The position numbers and the translations under genes are program-made. From Gamsiella multidivaricata (Eukaryota > Mortierellomycota > Mortierellomycetes > Mortierellales > Mortierellaceae): a DNA stretch of 64,000 nt. Numbering within the stretch: position 1 is the first letter of the stretch; each line of letters opens with the position of its first letter. Shown here piece by piece: positions 63,984 to 64,000 of this stretch. The notes under the pieces were generated by a model. It did no database searches. It saw only the letters and a list, made by a program, of their open reading frames with translations, and was not told where the DNA came from. The stretch spans positions 298,756-362,755 of the forward strand of contig NW_026251744.1 of NCBI RefSeq assembly GCF_025024155.1. Direction: 5' to 3'.

Positions 63984-64000
63984 CGGAGTTGTCTTCCAGG

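Overview
This window is eukaryotic and fungal. It carries spliced protein genes with short introns (mostly 50-120 nt, GTAAG/GTACG donors, TAG/CAG acceptors), poly-glutamine linkers, a chitin-binding surface protein and several GPI-type or secreted cysteine-rich proteins. The mix of an OFA-type transporter, a single-dehydrogenase peroxisomal MFE-2 with an SCP-2 tail, and PIF/Harbinger and Fanzor/TnpB-type mobile genes suggests an early-diverging fungus, most likely Mortierellomycota. That placement is inference from recalled family patterns; no search was run. Exon boundaries below were worked out by hand: each chain keeps frame across its introns unless stated, and fusion residues were checked.

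Layout. 1-2136: partial leucine-rich repeat protein (-). 2414-4279: two small secreted proteins, the first with an in-frame TGA. 5623-6854: 2-hydroxyacid dehydrogenase (+), convergent with RAD52 (7248-9442, -). 11702-16047: Boi-like SH3-SAM-PH-CH polarity scaffold (+), convergent with clathrin heavy chain (16402-22094, -), which is divergent from mitoribosomal uS8m (22581-23042, +). 23389-26340: TBC1D20-type Rab GAP (+) and PRA1/Yip3 (-), tail to tail. 27130-29856: hevein-domain GPI-type protein and proteasome ATPase Rpt4 (+). 30660-31313: ribosomal protein L11/uL5 (+). 31967-32839: eight-cysteine GPI-type protein (+), convergent with the peroxisomal multifunctional beta-oxidation enzyme (33046-35610, -). 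37429-38351: type I membrane protein with the same eight-cysteine ectodomain (-). 40050-42129: OFA-family MFS transporter (-). 43060-46360: TFIID subunit TAF4 (-).

The right third is richer in mobile and poorly recognised DNA: a 93-bp direct repeat pair (46676-46909), a dead Harbinger transposase (47694-48963), Lunapark (49400-51747, -), a Borealin-like protein (52050-53051, +), an Asi1/Asi3-like membrane RING ligase (53239-56143, -), a probable unrecognised multi-exon gene (about 56945-59087, -), spliceosomal SmB (59344-60305, -), and a Fanzor/TnpB-family RuvC protein (60976-63983, -). The last keeps its RuvC-I Asp, zinc ribbon and RuvC-III Asp but is interrupted by one in-frame TGA just upstream of RuvC-I.

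Shared themes are membrane traffic and shape (clathrin, TBC1D20-like GAP, PRA1, Lunapark), peroxisomal and organic-acid metabolism (MFE-2, hydroxyacid dehydrogenase, OFA transporter), nuclear housekeeping (RAD52, TAF4, SmB, Borealin-like, Asi-like ligase) and cell surface proteins. The genes are separate transcription units; nothing suggests operons.
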